Shown one piece after another: positions 24,447-32,068 of a DNA stretch of 32,475 nt (positions are counted from its first letter, which is position 1; every line of letters starts with the position of its first letter). Where the stretch lies: positions 1-32,475 of the forward strand of contig CAOKKL010000004.1 in NCBI GenBank assembly GCA_948469065.1, written 5' to 3'. Made by a program: the position numbers and the translations under genes. The notes under the pieces were generated by a model, which saw only the letters and a program-made list of their open reading frames with translations, was not told the origin of the DNA and ran no database searches. Source of the DNA: an uncultured Mycoplasmatota bacterium. Lineage in GTDB: Bacteria > Bacillota_I > Bacilli_A > RF39 > UBA660.

Positions 24447-25559
24447 TTATTTATTTCCTTCTTCCGTTACTTGTTGCAACGTTTTTACTTCAATTTTATA
24501 TTTTGTCAAACGACTTGCTAATTTAATATTGCTTCCTTTTTTACCAATGGCAAGTGATAATTGGTCTTCAGATACTATAGCTAATGCTTCTTTTTTCATC
24601 GGATCCAAAATGTTTACAATAACACCTTTGGCAGGAGATAAAGCTTCGGCAATAAATTCTGCTGGGTCATCATGATATAAAATCAAATCTACTTTTTCAC
24701 CATTTAAATCTTTCAATATACTTCCAATTCTCGATCCTCGCTCACCAATACAAGAACCTTTTGGATCTACTTTTTCATTGGTAGAATAAACGGCAACTTT
24801 ACTACGTATTCCAGCTTCTCTTGCCACTGCATATAACTCGATTGTACCATCTACAAGCTCTGGAATAGTTTGTTCAAAAAGACGTTTTACAAATCCATAA
24901 TGTTTTCTAGAACATAAAATAAATGGACCTTTGGTTGTTTCTTCTACTTTTGTAATATAAACTTTTATACTAGAACCCATAATAACGGTCTCACCAGGTA
25001 TCATTTCTGATTTTGGTAAAATACCTCTGGTTCTTCCTAGATCAACATAATAATTTCTAGCGTCTTCCATCGCCAGCATTCCAACCATCATTTCTCCCAT
25101 TTTATCTTGGAATTCTTCCATAATACTATTTCGTTCTGCTTCTCTTATCTTTTGAGTTAAAACCTGTTTTGCAGTACCTGCTGCAACTCTTCCAAAATCT
25201 TTTGGAGTTACTTCTTTTTCAATGGTTTCCCCAATTTCAATATCACTTACAATGTCTCTTGCATCATCTAAAGTAATCTGTGCATCCAAATTGATTTCTG
25301 GTGGAATTTTTACAATATTTCCTTCTTCATCTTCTTCTTCGTGTCCAAAATCAAGTTCTGAAACAACTACCAAATAAGAATAAACTTTTATTTCTCCAGA
25401 GTCTGGATTAATCACTACTTTGGCATTTGTTTTCGAATCAAAATTTTTCTTATAAGCAGTAAGTAAGGCTTGTTCCATCCCTTCTAATACAACTTCTTTA
25501 CTAATATTTTTTTCTTCCACAATATGATTAAGGGCTCTCATAAATTCTTTTGCATTCAT
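24447..25559 (-). CDS. nusA: Transcription termination/antitermination factor NusA
   Basis: NusA binds RNA polymerase and nascent RNA and modulates pausing and termination. The 370 residues show the N-terminal polymerase-binding domain (1-125), an S1 domain (about 135-200, LGRTRGILPKSEM) and two KH domains (about 210-350, VDPKGSCIGERGSRI and LSLAIGKKGSNIKLASRLT). It lacks the acidic C-terminal repeats, as usual in Gram-positives. Its ATG overlaps the rimP stop (4 bases), with GGAG before it. Confidence 0.98.
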   Translation of the reverse strand: MNAKEFMRALNHIVEEKNISKEVVLEGMEQALLTAYKKNFDSKTNAKVVINPDSGEIKVYSYLVVVSELDFGHEEEDEEGNIVKIPPEINLDAQITLDDARDIVSDIEIGETIEKEVTPKDFGRVAAGTAKQVLTQKIREAERNSIMEEFQDKMGEMMVGMLAMEDARNYYVDLGRTRGILPKSEMIPGETVIMGSSIKVYITKVEETTKGPFILCSRKHYGFVKRLFEQTIPELVDGTIELYAVAREAGIRSKVAVYSTNEKVDPKGSCIGERGSRIGSILKDLNGEKVDLILYHDDPAEFIAEALSPAKGVIVNILDPMKKEALAIVSEDQLSLAIGKKGSNIKLASRLTKYKIEVKTLQQVTEEGNK

Positions 25560-25810
25560 ACGTCTCTCTCCTTACTAAGTACATCTAAAATATAAGATTC
25601 TGAAATCAAATCTAAATCATCTAAAATTGGATTAATCAATTTGGTCGCCATTTCAATGGTATCCAAATCTATTCCATTTACTTGATCTAAAACAATTCTT
25701 AAAAAAGGATAATTGTTCTCTACAACATATTCAATTGAATCAATAAAAATTTCTTTTTCCTTAAGAACTGGCTCAATTGCTTCTCTTATTTTTTTTAACT
25801 TATTTTTCAT
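25556..25810 (-). CDS. rimP: RimP reduced to its N-terminal domain
   Basis: RimP assists 30S maturation. The family is usually about 150 residues with two domains. This protein is only 84 residues and ends where the N-terminal alpha/beta domain ends (SESYILDVLSKERDV), so the C-terminal SH3-like domain is missing. The stop overlaps the nusA ATG, so no unread remainder lies between them and a simple frameshift is excluded. The N-terminal half has the family pattern (IREAIEPVLKEKEIFIDSIE and RIVLDQVNGIDLDTIEMATK). The start has an AGGTG site about 14 bases away, longer than usual. Confidence 0.85.
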   Translation of the reverse strand: MKNKLKKIREAIEPVLKEKEIFIDSIEYVVENNYPFLRIVLDQVNGIDLDTIEMATKLINPILDDLDLISESYILDVLSKERDV

Positions 25811-25841
25811 AAATTTGTTTCATCACCTCTTACAAAAATAA

Positions 25842-25862
25842 AAGTGGGTTATCTGCCCACTT
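25842..25862 (-). promoter_or_regulatory. Hairpin in the rimP-nusA leader
   Basis: A 7-bp perfect stem (25842-25848 with 25856-25862) with a 7-base loop is followed on minus by TTATTTTT. It looks like an attenuator, which would fit NusA autoregulation. Its position between promoter and rimP supports this. Confidence 0.6.
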
Positions 25863-25876
25863 AAATCTGTAAAATT

Positions 25877-25906
25877 ATTATACCACGATTATTTTTAAAA
25901 TATCAA
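25877..25906 (-). promoter_or_regulatory. Promoter of the rimP-nusA-infB operon
   Basis: On minus, a -35 TTGATA (25901-25906) and an extended -10 TGGTATAAT (TATAAT 25877-25882) have 18-base spacing. Confidence 0.7.
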
Positions 25907-25954
25907 GATTTATTCTCTTTCAAAATAATTGTTGATAAAATTTTTCAAGGAATA

Positions 25955-27298
25955 CTATTTCTTACTTAAAATTAAATTTAGTTTATGTAATAAGAAATCC
26001 GATATAACTGGTTCACTATTTTTCAAATTAATTGGCTGTGAATGAGTTGCCAAATAATATTCTAATAGTTGATAACATGTCGAAGCTGTTTCTTCACGAT
26101 TAGGAAACAAATGATCACTTATGATTTCATCTTTTTCCAACAATTCTAATAAAGTTGGAAGATAGAATGATTCTCGATCAATATTATTATCTAATACTTG
26201 GGCATAAATATTATCATTTGATGTTGAATAAAGTGGTTTAATATAATATTTACCTTCATTTTCCATATACTTGATATCTTCAATTAAAACACATTGTTCT
26301 TTTATTTGCAAAACATAAATTTTATTCAAATTATAATATTTTAAATCTGCGTAATGATAAGAATCTAAGAATTGATAAGCCTCAGTTGTTTGTGATTTTG
26401 CTTTTTTTAATTGTGCAGCAGGATAGTTTAAAAATAAAGAATAATTTTTCTCAGTTTTTTCAAAAGGAGAACCTACGATTACAAGTCCAGCTTCTAAGAA
26501 TTGATAAGCTTCTTGACCACTTATAAAAGGTTCTTTTTTATCTTGAAAACCATTTAAATATTTTGCAAAACTTTGAATTTGATTACTAGTAATTAAATTT
26601 GTATTTTCAATTTCTTCATAATTTAATTCAAAATAAATTTTATTATCGCTTGGAGTATCAATAAGGTAAAACTTGCCATTTTCTTCCATACATAAAAATA
26701 AACTACCATTCTTATAAACGATAGACAACCTATTAATTGGATATCGATTTACTCCATTTATTGAATAACTCATTCCTATTTTTAATGGTTCTTCTATCAA
26801 TTCATAAGTTTGATCAGGGATATAATCTGGAAACAAAGAACCTATATTCTCACAGCTTTTAACCATAAGATTTGCTTCTACGATGCTATAATTATCTGGT
26901 TCTAATCCTAATTCATTTATAATGGATAAAAAACTTATCATATCATTTTCATGAATACAAAGTGGGGTCAATTCTTCCTTAACATCAATTAGTTTAAAAA
27001 AACGATTTTGCCCTATTATCTTTAAGTTTTCATCCGTAACATAAAAATTTTCACAATAGCGAACAACATATAAAGAAGTCGCATGGTATTTTGGATCTGA
27101 TTCGTCTTCTATAATAGTTATACTCGAGTATTCCTTAACAGTTTGTACTTGTTCTATAAGAAAACAAAATAACAAAAAAATTACAAGTCTTGCTAAATTA
27201 GAATGAAATGTTTTATTCTTTTCATTTTCTTCAATCTTTTTATTTTCTTCAATCTTTTTATTTTCTTCAATCTTTTTATTTTCTTCTTGATCTTTCAT
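25955..27298 (-). CDS. Anchored protein with N-terminal 6-residue repeats
   Basis: I do not recognise this 447-residue protein. It begins with a charged cytoplasmic segment containing three copies of KKIEEN (about 8-25), encoded by three 18-bp repeats. A membrane helix (about 36-50) follows, then a large outer part of about 400 residues with no recognised motif. Three Cys lie near 82, 113 and 149. A good promoter lies upstream (27323-27351) and AAGGAG precedes the ATG. Its upstream region is next to an IS fragment. Confidence 0.6.
   Translation of the reverse strand: MKDQEENKKIEENKKIEENKKIEENEKNKTFHSNLARLVIFLLFCFLIEQVQTVKEYSSITIIEDESDPKYHATSLYVVRYCENFYVTDENLKIIGQNRFFKLIDVKEELTPLCIHENDMISFLSIINELGLEPDNYSIVEANLMVKSCENIGSLFPDYIPDQTYELIEEPLKIGMSYSINGVNRYPINRLSIVYKNGSLFLCMEENGKFYLIDTPSDNKIYFELNYEEIENTNLITSNQIQSFAKYLNGFQDKKEPFISGQEAYQFLEAGLVIVGSPFEKTEKNYSLFLNYPAAQLKKAKSQTTEAYQFLDSYHYADLKYYNLNKIYVLQIKEQCVLIEDIKYMENEGKYYIKPLYSTSNDNIYAQVLDNNIDRESFYLPTLLELLEKDEIISDHLFPNREETASTCYQLLEYYLATHSQPINLKNSEPVISDFLLHKLNLILSKK
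27225..27278. repeat. Three 18-bp tandem repeats inside a gene
   Basis: Units 27225-27242, 27243-27260 and 27261-27278 are identical, and a partial fourth unit follows. Each encodes six residues (KKIEEN) on minus, so a gain or loss of units keeps the frame. Confidence 0.85.
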
Positions 27299-27322
27299 TC
27301 TTTCTGCTCCTTAAACTGTACA

Positions 27323-27351
27323 ATAGTAACATTAGAACAAAAAAAAGTCAA
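27323..27351 (-). promoter_or_regulatory. Promoter of the 447-residue anchored protein gene
   Basis: On minus, a -35 TTGACT (27346-27351) and a -10 TACTAT (27323-27328) have 17-base spacing, 25 bases before the ATG. Confidence 0.6.
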
Positions 27352-27388
27352 ATTCTCTTACCTATCCATTGTAATAGTTTTATGATAA

Positions 27389-27448
27389 TGTCAGTATAGT
27401 TAGTTTTTTGAAAATGTCAGTATAGTTAGTTTTTTGAAAATGTCAGTA
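27389..27448. repeat. 26-bp direct repeat at the IS end
   Basis: Two full units and the start of a third have a 26-bp period, beginning at 27389, 27415 and 27441. The first two are the same over at least 24 bases. They could be stacked transposase-binding sites or traces of repeated insertion. Confidence 0.8.
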
Positions 27449-27486
27449 AGTAAATATATAATACCTTTCCAGAAAGGAAAGATAAA

Positions 27487-27717
27487 ATGAAAGGAATAAT
27501 AAAATTGACAGAAGAAGAACAAAGATTAAATAACATTATTATAAAATTTATTGGCAAAGAAATTGATATCAAACAAGTTTGTAGATTAACAGGATTATCA
27601 GAAAGGCAAATCTATAGAAAAAAGAAAGCTTATCTAGAAAAAGGTGTTGAATCAATACCTCATGGTTTAAAGCTTAACCCTTCTAAAAAAGGATATCAAA
27701 TTTTCATAAAAATTTGA
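27487..27717 (+). pseudogene. Truncated transposase N-terminus (HTH)
   Basis: This 76-residue frame has LTEEEQRLNNIIIKFIGKEI followed by a helix-turn-helix, VCRLTGLSERQIYRKKKAYL. This is typical of the N-terminus of IS1202/ISNCY transposases. The homology ends after IPHGLK, and the catalytic DDE part is missing. AGAAAGGA lies upstream of the ATG, so a free HTH peptide could still be made. Such a peptide might bind the TGTCAGTA repeats, but this is inference. Confidence 0.65.
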
Positions 27718-27720
27718 CAA

Positions 27721-28245
27721 TTATCTGACATATCCATTTTTCACACTTTTGGTTTCACTTACAGCAATGAAGGCATCTTTGTCACAATTTCGAATAATAG
27801 TTTCTACTTTTTTTAACGTATTTCGATTTACTTGTAAATAAATCATCATTCGGGGATTTCCATCAAAATTATTTGTTAATTCAATAATAGATGCTAAATA
27901 CCCATTGGCTTTTAGTTCTTCTAACACTTTTTCATTGTTTTCATCGACAATCGCTTGAATCATAACAATCCCATGAATTAATTTAGAAGAAATAAAACTA
28001 CCAATTAATGTTCCAGTTGCAAATCCAAGTGAATAGGAAATTGGAATAAAAATACTTGAAATATCTATACGTAATGCTTCTCTTGCTATCATAAACCAAA
28101 TAAGTGTTTCTAAAAAAGCAAGTGCAGTTGCAATGAAAGTTTTTTCTTTTAACATCATATTAGAACGAATGGTTCCAATGGAAACATCTAAAATACGTGC
28201 AAAAAAGATTTTAATACAAATAAAAAACAAGTCCATATCATTCAC
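27721..28245 (-). CDS. UPF0316 / DUF2179 membrane protein
   Basis: This 174-residue protein has three membrane helices in the first 90 residues (a DUF5698-like part with ARILDVSIGTIRSNMM and SYSLGFATGTLIGSFI). A cytoplasmic DUF2179-type domain follows (about 95-165, with MIYLQVNRNTLKKVETIIRNCDKDAFI). The family (UPF0316, YebE type) has no firm function; the second domain also occurs in YitT proteins. The last codons overlap the right end of the IS remnant, so the native C-terminus may have been changed. Confidence 0.85.
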   Translation of the reverse strand: MNDMDLFFICIKIFFARILDVSIGTIRSNMMLKEKTFIATALAFLETLIWFMIAREALRIDISSIFIPISYSLGFATGTLIGSFISSKLIHGIVMIQAIVDENNEKVLEELKANGYLASIIELTNNFDGNPRMMIYLQVNRNTLKKVETIIRNCDKDAFIAVSETKSVKNGYVR

Positions 28246-28267
28246 CTGTTTTTAAATTAACCAATTT

Positions 28268-28546
28268 TTAGAAAAATATGAATAAAGTAACGAAAAATAA
28301 TATCATAATAAATCCACAAATTACTAAAATAATTAAGATATTTAAATTTCCTTGCCCCTCTTTTTTTTCATATTTAATTGGTGATATTCCATACTTTTCA
28401 CTAATTAATTTTGGTCTTAAATCTTTTGATTTTTCTTTTTTCATTTCGATAAATTCTTTTATTTGATCACTAGCAATAAAAACTCCACAAAATGGACATG
28501 TAGCTTGTTCATTTGATAAAGCTTTTCCACAATTTCGACATGTCAT
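28268..28546 (-). CDS. Zinc-ribbon membrane protein
   Basis: A 92-residue protein with an N-terminal zinc ribbon (C3, C6, C17 and C20 in the CxxC...CPFC pattern), a charged middle and one C-terminal helix (about 69-91). It is a tail-anchored protein with the ribbon in the cytoplasm. The function is unknown. It is 22 bases from UPF0316 in the same orientation and is divergent from the CmpB-like gene. Confidence 0.75.
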   Translation of the reverse strand: MTCRNCGKALSNEQATCPFCGVFIASDQIKEFIEMKKEKSKDLRPKLISEKYGISPIKYEKKEGQGNLNILIILVICGFIMILFFVTLFIFF

Positions 28547-28570
28547 ATAACCACCTATTTTAAGTATAAC

Positions 28571-29116
28571 ATGAATAACAAAAGAATACTACGCCATAAT
28601 AAAAATGTGATAATAATGTATTATAGTAATTTGTTTCTATTTTTTTCTATTTTTGGATATCTATATGAAATGCTTATTCGTATATTAAATAATTTTTCGA
28701 AAACAAATCTATTGTTAGGACCTTGGATGCCCATTTATGGAATTGGAATTGTTTTGGTGGAATTGATCAATCAATTTTTAAATCAATTGAAAATTCAAGG
28801 AAAAAAGAAAATGATTTTGTGTTTTTTCCTAAGTTTTTTTTCATTAACTATTTTGGAATGGGTTGGCGGATTACTTGTTGAAAAATTGTTTTTTAAATCT
28901 TTTTGGAATTATGAAAATATTCCGTTTCACATTGGAAAATATATTAATGTTTTAGTATCTTTACTATGGGGATTTTTGTCGATTTTTATCGAATATGTTC
29001 TGATTCCTATTTTAAGTCCCATGATAAAAAAAATCCCAAAAGGGATAACATGGTTGTTTTTAATACTTATCATGATGGATCATATTTATTTAATTATTAC
29101 GATGCTTCTTCAATAA
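28571..29116 (+). CDS. CmpB-like membrane protein
   Basis: This 181-residue membrane protein has about five helices and resembles the C-terminal part of the gene at 197-1717 (PF06541 type). The shared motif is GPWMPIYGIGIVLV, against RGALYGPWLPIYGSGGVLI there, and both have the I(I/L)E(Y/W) element with a W(D/N)Y segment after it. No ATPase is near. The start is not certain: the ATG at 28571 has no ribosome-binding site, and MYYSNLF at 28616 is an alternative. A TATAAC just before the ATG could even mean a leaderless message. The 3' end overlaps trmL by 20 bases, convergent. Confidence 0.7.
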   Translation: MNNKRILRHNKNVIIMYYSNLFLFFSIFGYLYEMLIRILNNFSKTNLLLGPWMPIYGIGIVLVELINQFLNQLKIQGKKKMILCFFLSFFSLTILEWVGGLLVEKLFFKSFWNYENIPFHIGKYINVLVSLLWGFLSIFIEYVLIPILSPMIKKIPKGITWLFLILIMMDHIYLIITMLLQ

Positions 29117-29609
29117 AATTCTTACTTTTATGAGGCTCTGAAAACTCTAAATCTAAATAATTTTGTTGCCTCAATGCTTCATAAACTACAATTGCTACGG
29201 TATTAGAAAGATTTAGGGCTCGTACATTTTTTGTCATAGGAATACGCATGCAATGATCCAGATGTGGTTTTAAAATTTCTCTTGGAATTCCTGTACTTTC
29301 TTTTCCAAAAATAAAATAAATATTTTCTGATTTATCATGAAAATCAAAATTAGTATGGGGCACATGTCCATAACGAGTCAAAAAATAATATGTACCTTGA
29401 TTTTTTGAAAAAAAGTCTTCTAAATTTTCATATACTGTATAATCACACTTTTCAATATAATTTACACCACTACGTTTAATGTATTTTTCATCTAAAGAAA
29501 AACCAAGTGGTTGAATTAAATGTAATTTCGTGTGCGTTGCGACACACGTGCGCATAATATTACCAGTATTTCCTGGAATTTCTGGTTCGAATAAAACAAC
29601 ATTAATCAT
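29097..29609 (-). CDS. trmL: tRNA (cytidine/uridine-34 2'-O)-methyltransferase
   Basis: This 170-residue SPOUT methyltransferase methylates the wobble nucleotide in leucine tRNAs. It has the start INVVLFEPEIPGNTGNIMRTC, then IFGKESTGIPREIL and CMRIPMTKNVRALNLSNTVAIVVYEALRQ, which form the trefoil knot that binds SAM. The length is typical. The leucine tRNA at 2612-2698 (anticodon CAA) is of the expected substrate type. Confidence 0.96.
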   Translation of the reverse strand: MINVVLFEPEIPGNTGNIMRTCVATHTKLHLIQPLGFSLDEKYIKRSGVNYIEKCDYTVYENLEDFFSKNQGTYYFLTRYGHVPHTNFDFHDKSENIYFIFGKESTGIPREILKPHLDHCMRIPMTKNVRALNLSNTVAIVVYEALRQQNYLDLEFSEPHKSKNFIEEAS

Positions 29610-29629
29610 AAATCAACTTCATCATCCTT

Positions 29630-30520
29630 TTATTTTTGAAATTCATAACTATCTAATAATTTTCCAAAATCAGATTCTTCTAATACCTTTTTATCTTCTC
29701 TTTGTGCTACATCAATTACTTTTTTGTCTTTTAAATAGACAATTGCAGGTAAATTTTTAATCGTTTCCTCACCAAATTTTTGATTGATTTTACAACGAAT
29801 ATCACAGTTTTCTGAATTTTTAACATTGGTAATATCTACATAGTAAAAATTATCTTCAAAATGATAATCTTGAATTATTTGTTCTAAATCTTTTTCAAGC
29901 TCATAATGTTCTTTTTCATAATGAAAATTAAATAAAATAAATATATTATTTTCCTTTGAATTTTTGATTACATTTTCTACTTCTTCCAATGTAATTTTCT
30001 TTATGTTTTCCTTTTGATTAAAATATCCTTCTTGATATAATGCTTCTAAATGGGTCTGATATAAATGAAAACCTAAGAAAGCAATAATAAATACCCAAAC
30101 AATTGCAATCATTGCAATAAAATAATTCATAACAGGAATTTCATGTTTTTGCATAGAGGTAGATGCTTCTATAGGGGAAATGTCATTCGAGTTCATTTCT
30201 ACTTCTTGAACAACGGTTTCAGAAATAACATATTTTTTTTCTTCAATGGAAGAATCATTTTGTTCAGATTTTACCTTTGGTGTAGCTACTTTTTTAGGTG
30301 TAGAATTTTTTTTCTTTGAAGTTATATTTGTAGAAGTTTTCTTTTTTCCATTTGTATTTGCTTTTTTGGCAGTATTAGATGTACTTTCTTTCACTACCGT
30401 TTTATTTTTACTCGTAGCACTTTTTTTCTTCGTCGTATTCGTTTTTTTAGAACTTACTGGTGTTTTCTTATTCACTTTAACCTCAGAATTCTTTTTTCCA
30501 TTTTTTTTCTTTTCTTCCAT
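29630..30520 (-). CDS. Thioredoxin-like membrane protein with a Lys-rich tail
   Basis: This 296-residue protein has a strongly basic low-complexity N-terminus (1-85, Lys, Ser, Thr and Asn), an acidic stretch (86-128) and one membrane helix (about 132-154). The outer domain (about 172-296) resembles a thioredoxin fold: NNIFILFNFHYEKEHYELEK, a strand FYYVDITNV and NLPAIVYLKDKKVID, with the cis-Pro at P258. There is no CxxC where it should be (about 200-207). The only outer Cys are C239 and C243. It could be a holdase or adaptor and not a redox enzyme. A triplet repeat lies between its promoter and ribosome-binding site. Confidence 0.6.
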   Translation of the reverse strand: MEEKKKNGKKNSEVKVNKKTPVSSKKTNTTKKKSATSKNKTVVKESTSNTAKKANTNGKKKTSTNITSKKKNSTPKKVATPKVKSEQNDSSIEEKKYVISETVVQEVEMNSNDISPIEASTSMQKHEIPVMNYFIAMIAIVWVFIIAFLGFHLYQTHLEALYQEGYFNQKENIKKITLEEVENVIKNSKENNIFILFNFHYEKEHYELEKDLEQIIQDYHFEDNFYYVDITNVKNSENCDIRCKINQKFGEETIKNLPAIVYLKDKKVIDVAQREDKKVLEESDFGKLLDSYEFQK

Positions 30521-30533
30521 ACTTATCCCTCTC

Positions 30534-30551
30534 TTATTATTATTATTATTA
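30534..30551. repeat. (TTA)6 microsatellite upstream of the Lys-rich gene
   Basis: Six perfect TTA units lie just downstream of the -10 on minus, in the beginning of the leader before AGAGAGGG. Confidence 0.9.
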
Positions 30552-30578
30552 TCTTAACATAAAAGATAAGGTTTGAAA
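30551..30578 (-). promoter_or_regulatory. Promoter of the Lys-rich gene
   Basis: On minus, a -35 TTTCAA (30573-30578) and a -10 TAAGAT (30551-30556) have 16-base spacing. The match is moderate. Confidence 0.4.
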
Positions 30579-30594
30579 AGAATCGAATCTATTT

Positions 30595-30897
30595 CTAATC
30601 ATAAATTTCTTGTTCACGAATTTCACGGATCCGACTTTGAATTAAAAAAATTAATTCCATCGAAACATTAATCTTTGGTAAAACGAAAAGACAATCTTGC
30701 AATTTATTTTTCAATGACTTTTTTTCAACTTCTTCTGCAAGTTTTTGATAATCATAAAGATTAGAATTTGAAGATACAAAATTTAAAATATACTGTTGTA
30801 AATCATAAAGAACATATTCTTTTAAATCGTAATTATCCATTTCCATCATGCCATAATAAGCCCCAATATAGGTACAAAAAGTATCTTTTAAATCCAT
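30595..30897 (-). CDS. Unknown 100-residue protein
   Basis: I do not recognise this protein. It is soluble and mostly helical by composition, with Tyr-rich stretches (YIGAYYGMMEMDNYD, YVLYDLQQY) and a charged end (IQSRIREIREQEIYD). AGAAAG lies upstream of the ATG. It sits between the Lys-rich gene and the divergent glycosyltransferase gene, on minus. The codon use is like its neighbours. Confidence 0.5.
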   Translation of the reverse strand: MDLKDTFCTYIGAYYGMMEMDNYDLKEYVLYDLQQYILNFVSSNSNLYDYQKLAEEVEKKSLKNKLQDCLFVLPKINVSMELIFLIQSRIREIREQEIYD

Positions 30898-30954
30898 AAA
30901 AACAACTTCTTTCTAAAACAGATTATATCACTTTAAAAAATTTTGTACACTAAC

Positions 30955-30982
30955 TTGACTTTTTTCATGAAAGCTTTATAAT
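30955..30982 (+). promoter_or_regulatory. Promoter of the glycosyltransferase gene
   Basis: A -35 TTGACT (30955-30960) and a perfect -10 TATAAT (30977-30982) have 16-base spacing, 25 bases before the ATG, with AAAGGAG between them. Confidence 0.75.
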
Positions 30983-31006
30983 ATTTTTTTCTAAAGGAGT
31001 TTTTAC

Positions 31007-32068
31007 ATGTCACAACTTATCAGTATTATCGTACCTTGTCACAATGTAGAAAAATATATTGATACATGCTTAAATAGTATTGTAAATCAAACTTTTTCTA
31101 ATATAGAAATTATTTGTATTGAAGATCATTCTGTCGATCAAACATTAGAAAAATTAAATAATTGGAAAAGCAAAGACCAACGAATTAAAGTTTATAGATT
31201 AAATCAATTATATGGTGCTGCTAATGCCAGAAATTTTGGATTAAAAATTGCCAAAGGAGATTATATCACTTTTATTGATAGTGATGATTTTGTTGCTATC
31301 AATTTTTTAGAAGATTTTTATCGTACTTCCGAAAAAACAAAAATACCAATCATAAGTGATATCCATCACCACATGAGAGCAAATCAATATAACAATATGG
31401 AACTTTTTTTGAGTGCAAAAGATAGTATTTATATCGCCAACTTTAAGCAAGATCCCAGTAATATTTTAAAATTTGCACCATTTATTACTGGAAAATTATA
31501 CAAAAGAGAAGCCATTCAAACAAAATTTCTTCCAAACCATATTTGGGAAGATTTACCCTTTTTCGTGGAAACATCTTTACATAATTCTACGACTATTTAT
31601 GTCAACTTTATCGATTCTAATAATTATTATTACTATTATCGTCAAAATAAATATTGGGTTTCACAAAGTTTATCCACACCAAGCGCTAAAAATTTAGATA
31701 TTATTGCTGCATTACAACATTTGTTAATCAAAACACAAAATTATTGTAAACAAAATGAAAGATGTAAAAAAGTAATAGATACTTTTATTGCCAATTTTTT
31801 ATTTGAAAGCTTAAAAATAATTTTTTATAGTTACGAATTATCTAGAGAAGAACAAGAATTCTATACGATATTATTGCGACGTATTTATCAATTTTATTTT
31901 CCAGATTTTATCAATCAAATTTCTAAAATTTCAAATTATGACAACTTTAAAATTTATGATTTTCTTTGCTCATCAATTTGTCCAAAAGTAAATGATATTA
32001 AAAAAGAAGAAAAAGATTTTATAAAGGCAGCCAAAAAAAGAAAAAAGAAGATCGAATCTTCTTATTAA
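31007..32068 (+). CDS. Family 2 glycosyltransferase
   Basis: This 353-residue GT2 (GT-A fold) enzyme transfers a sugar from a nucleotide sugar to a cell-surface acceptor. It has SIIVPCHNVEKYIDTCLNSI at the start, the nucleotide-binding strand IEIICIEDHSVDQTLE, YGAANARNFGLKIAKGDYITFI and the metal-binding SDD. The later HIWEDLPFFVETSL helps define the acceptor site. The last 30 residues are highly basic. The substrate is unknown. It is transcribed alone, with its own promoter, and converges with the catalase gene (4-base overlap of ends). Confidence 0.88.
   Translation: MSQLISIIVPCHNVEKYIDTCLNSIVNQTFSNIEIICIEDHSVDQTLEKLNNWKSKDQRIKVYRLNQLYGAANARNFGLKIAKGDYITFIDSDDFVAINFLEDFYRTSEKTKIPIISDIHHHMRANQYNNMELFLSAKDSIYIANFKQDPSNILKFAPFITGKLYKREAIQTKFLPNHIWEDLPFFVETSLHNSTTIYVNFIDSNNYYYYYRQNKYWVSQSLSTPSAKNLDIIAALQHLLIKTQNYCKQNERCKKVIDTFIANFLFESLKIIFYSYELSREEQEFYTILLRRIYQFYFPDFINQISKISNYDNFKIYDFLCSSICPKVNDIKKEEKDFIKAAKKRKKKIESSY

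Larger units (their letters stand above)
27389..27730 (+). mobile_element. IS1202/ISNCY-type IS remnant
   Basis: The left side has the octamer TGTCAGTA three times with a 26-bp period (27389, 27415 and 27441). The right side ends with TTATCTGACA (27721-27730), an imperfect inverse of the left end, and TGACA also occurs at 27715. Between them is only the N-terminal part of a transposase-like frame. The remnant is about 340 bp, so it is an internally deleted, non-autonomous copy. The right end overlaps the last codons of the UPF0316 gene. The family call rests on the HTH and the TGTCA ends. Confidence 0.6.

Noticed and set aside
27389-27448. Short CRISPR array
   Set aside because: The repeats are directly adjacent with a 26-bp period and no spacers, and they lie at an IS end.
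30246-30557. 103-codon Phe/Val-rich plus-strand frame
   Set aside because: It is the complement of the Lys-rich tail of the gene at 29630-30520, since Lys codons read as Phe on the other strand.
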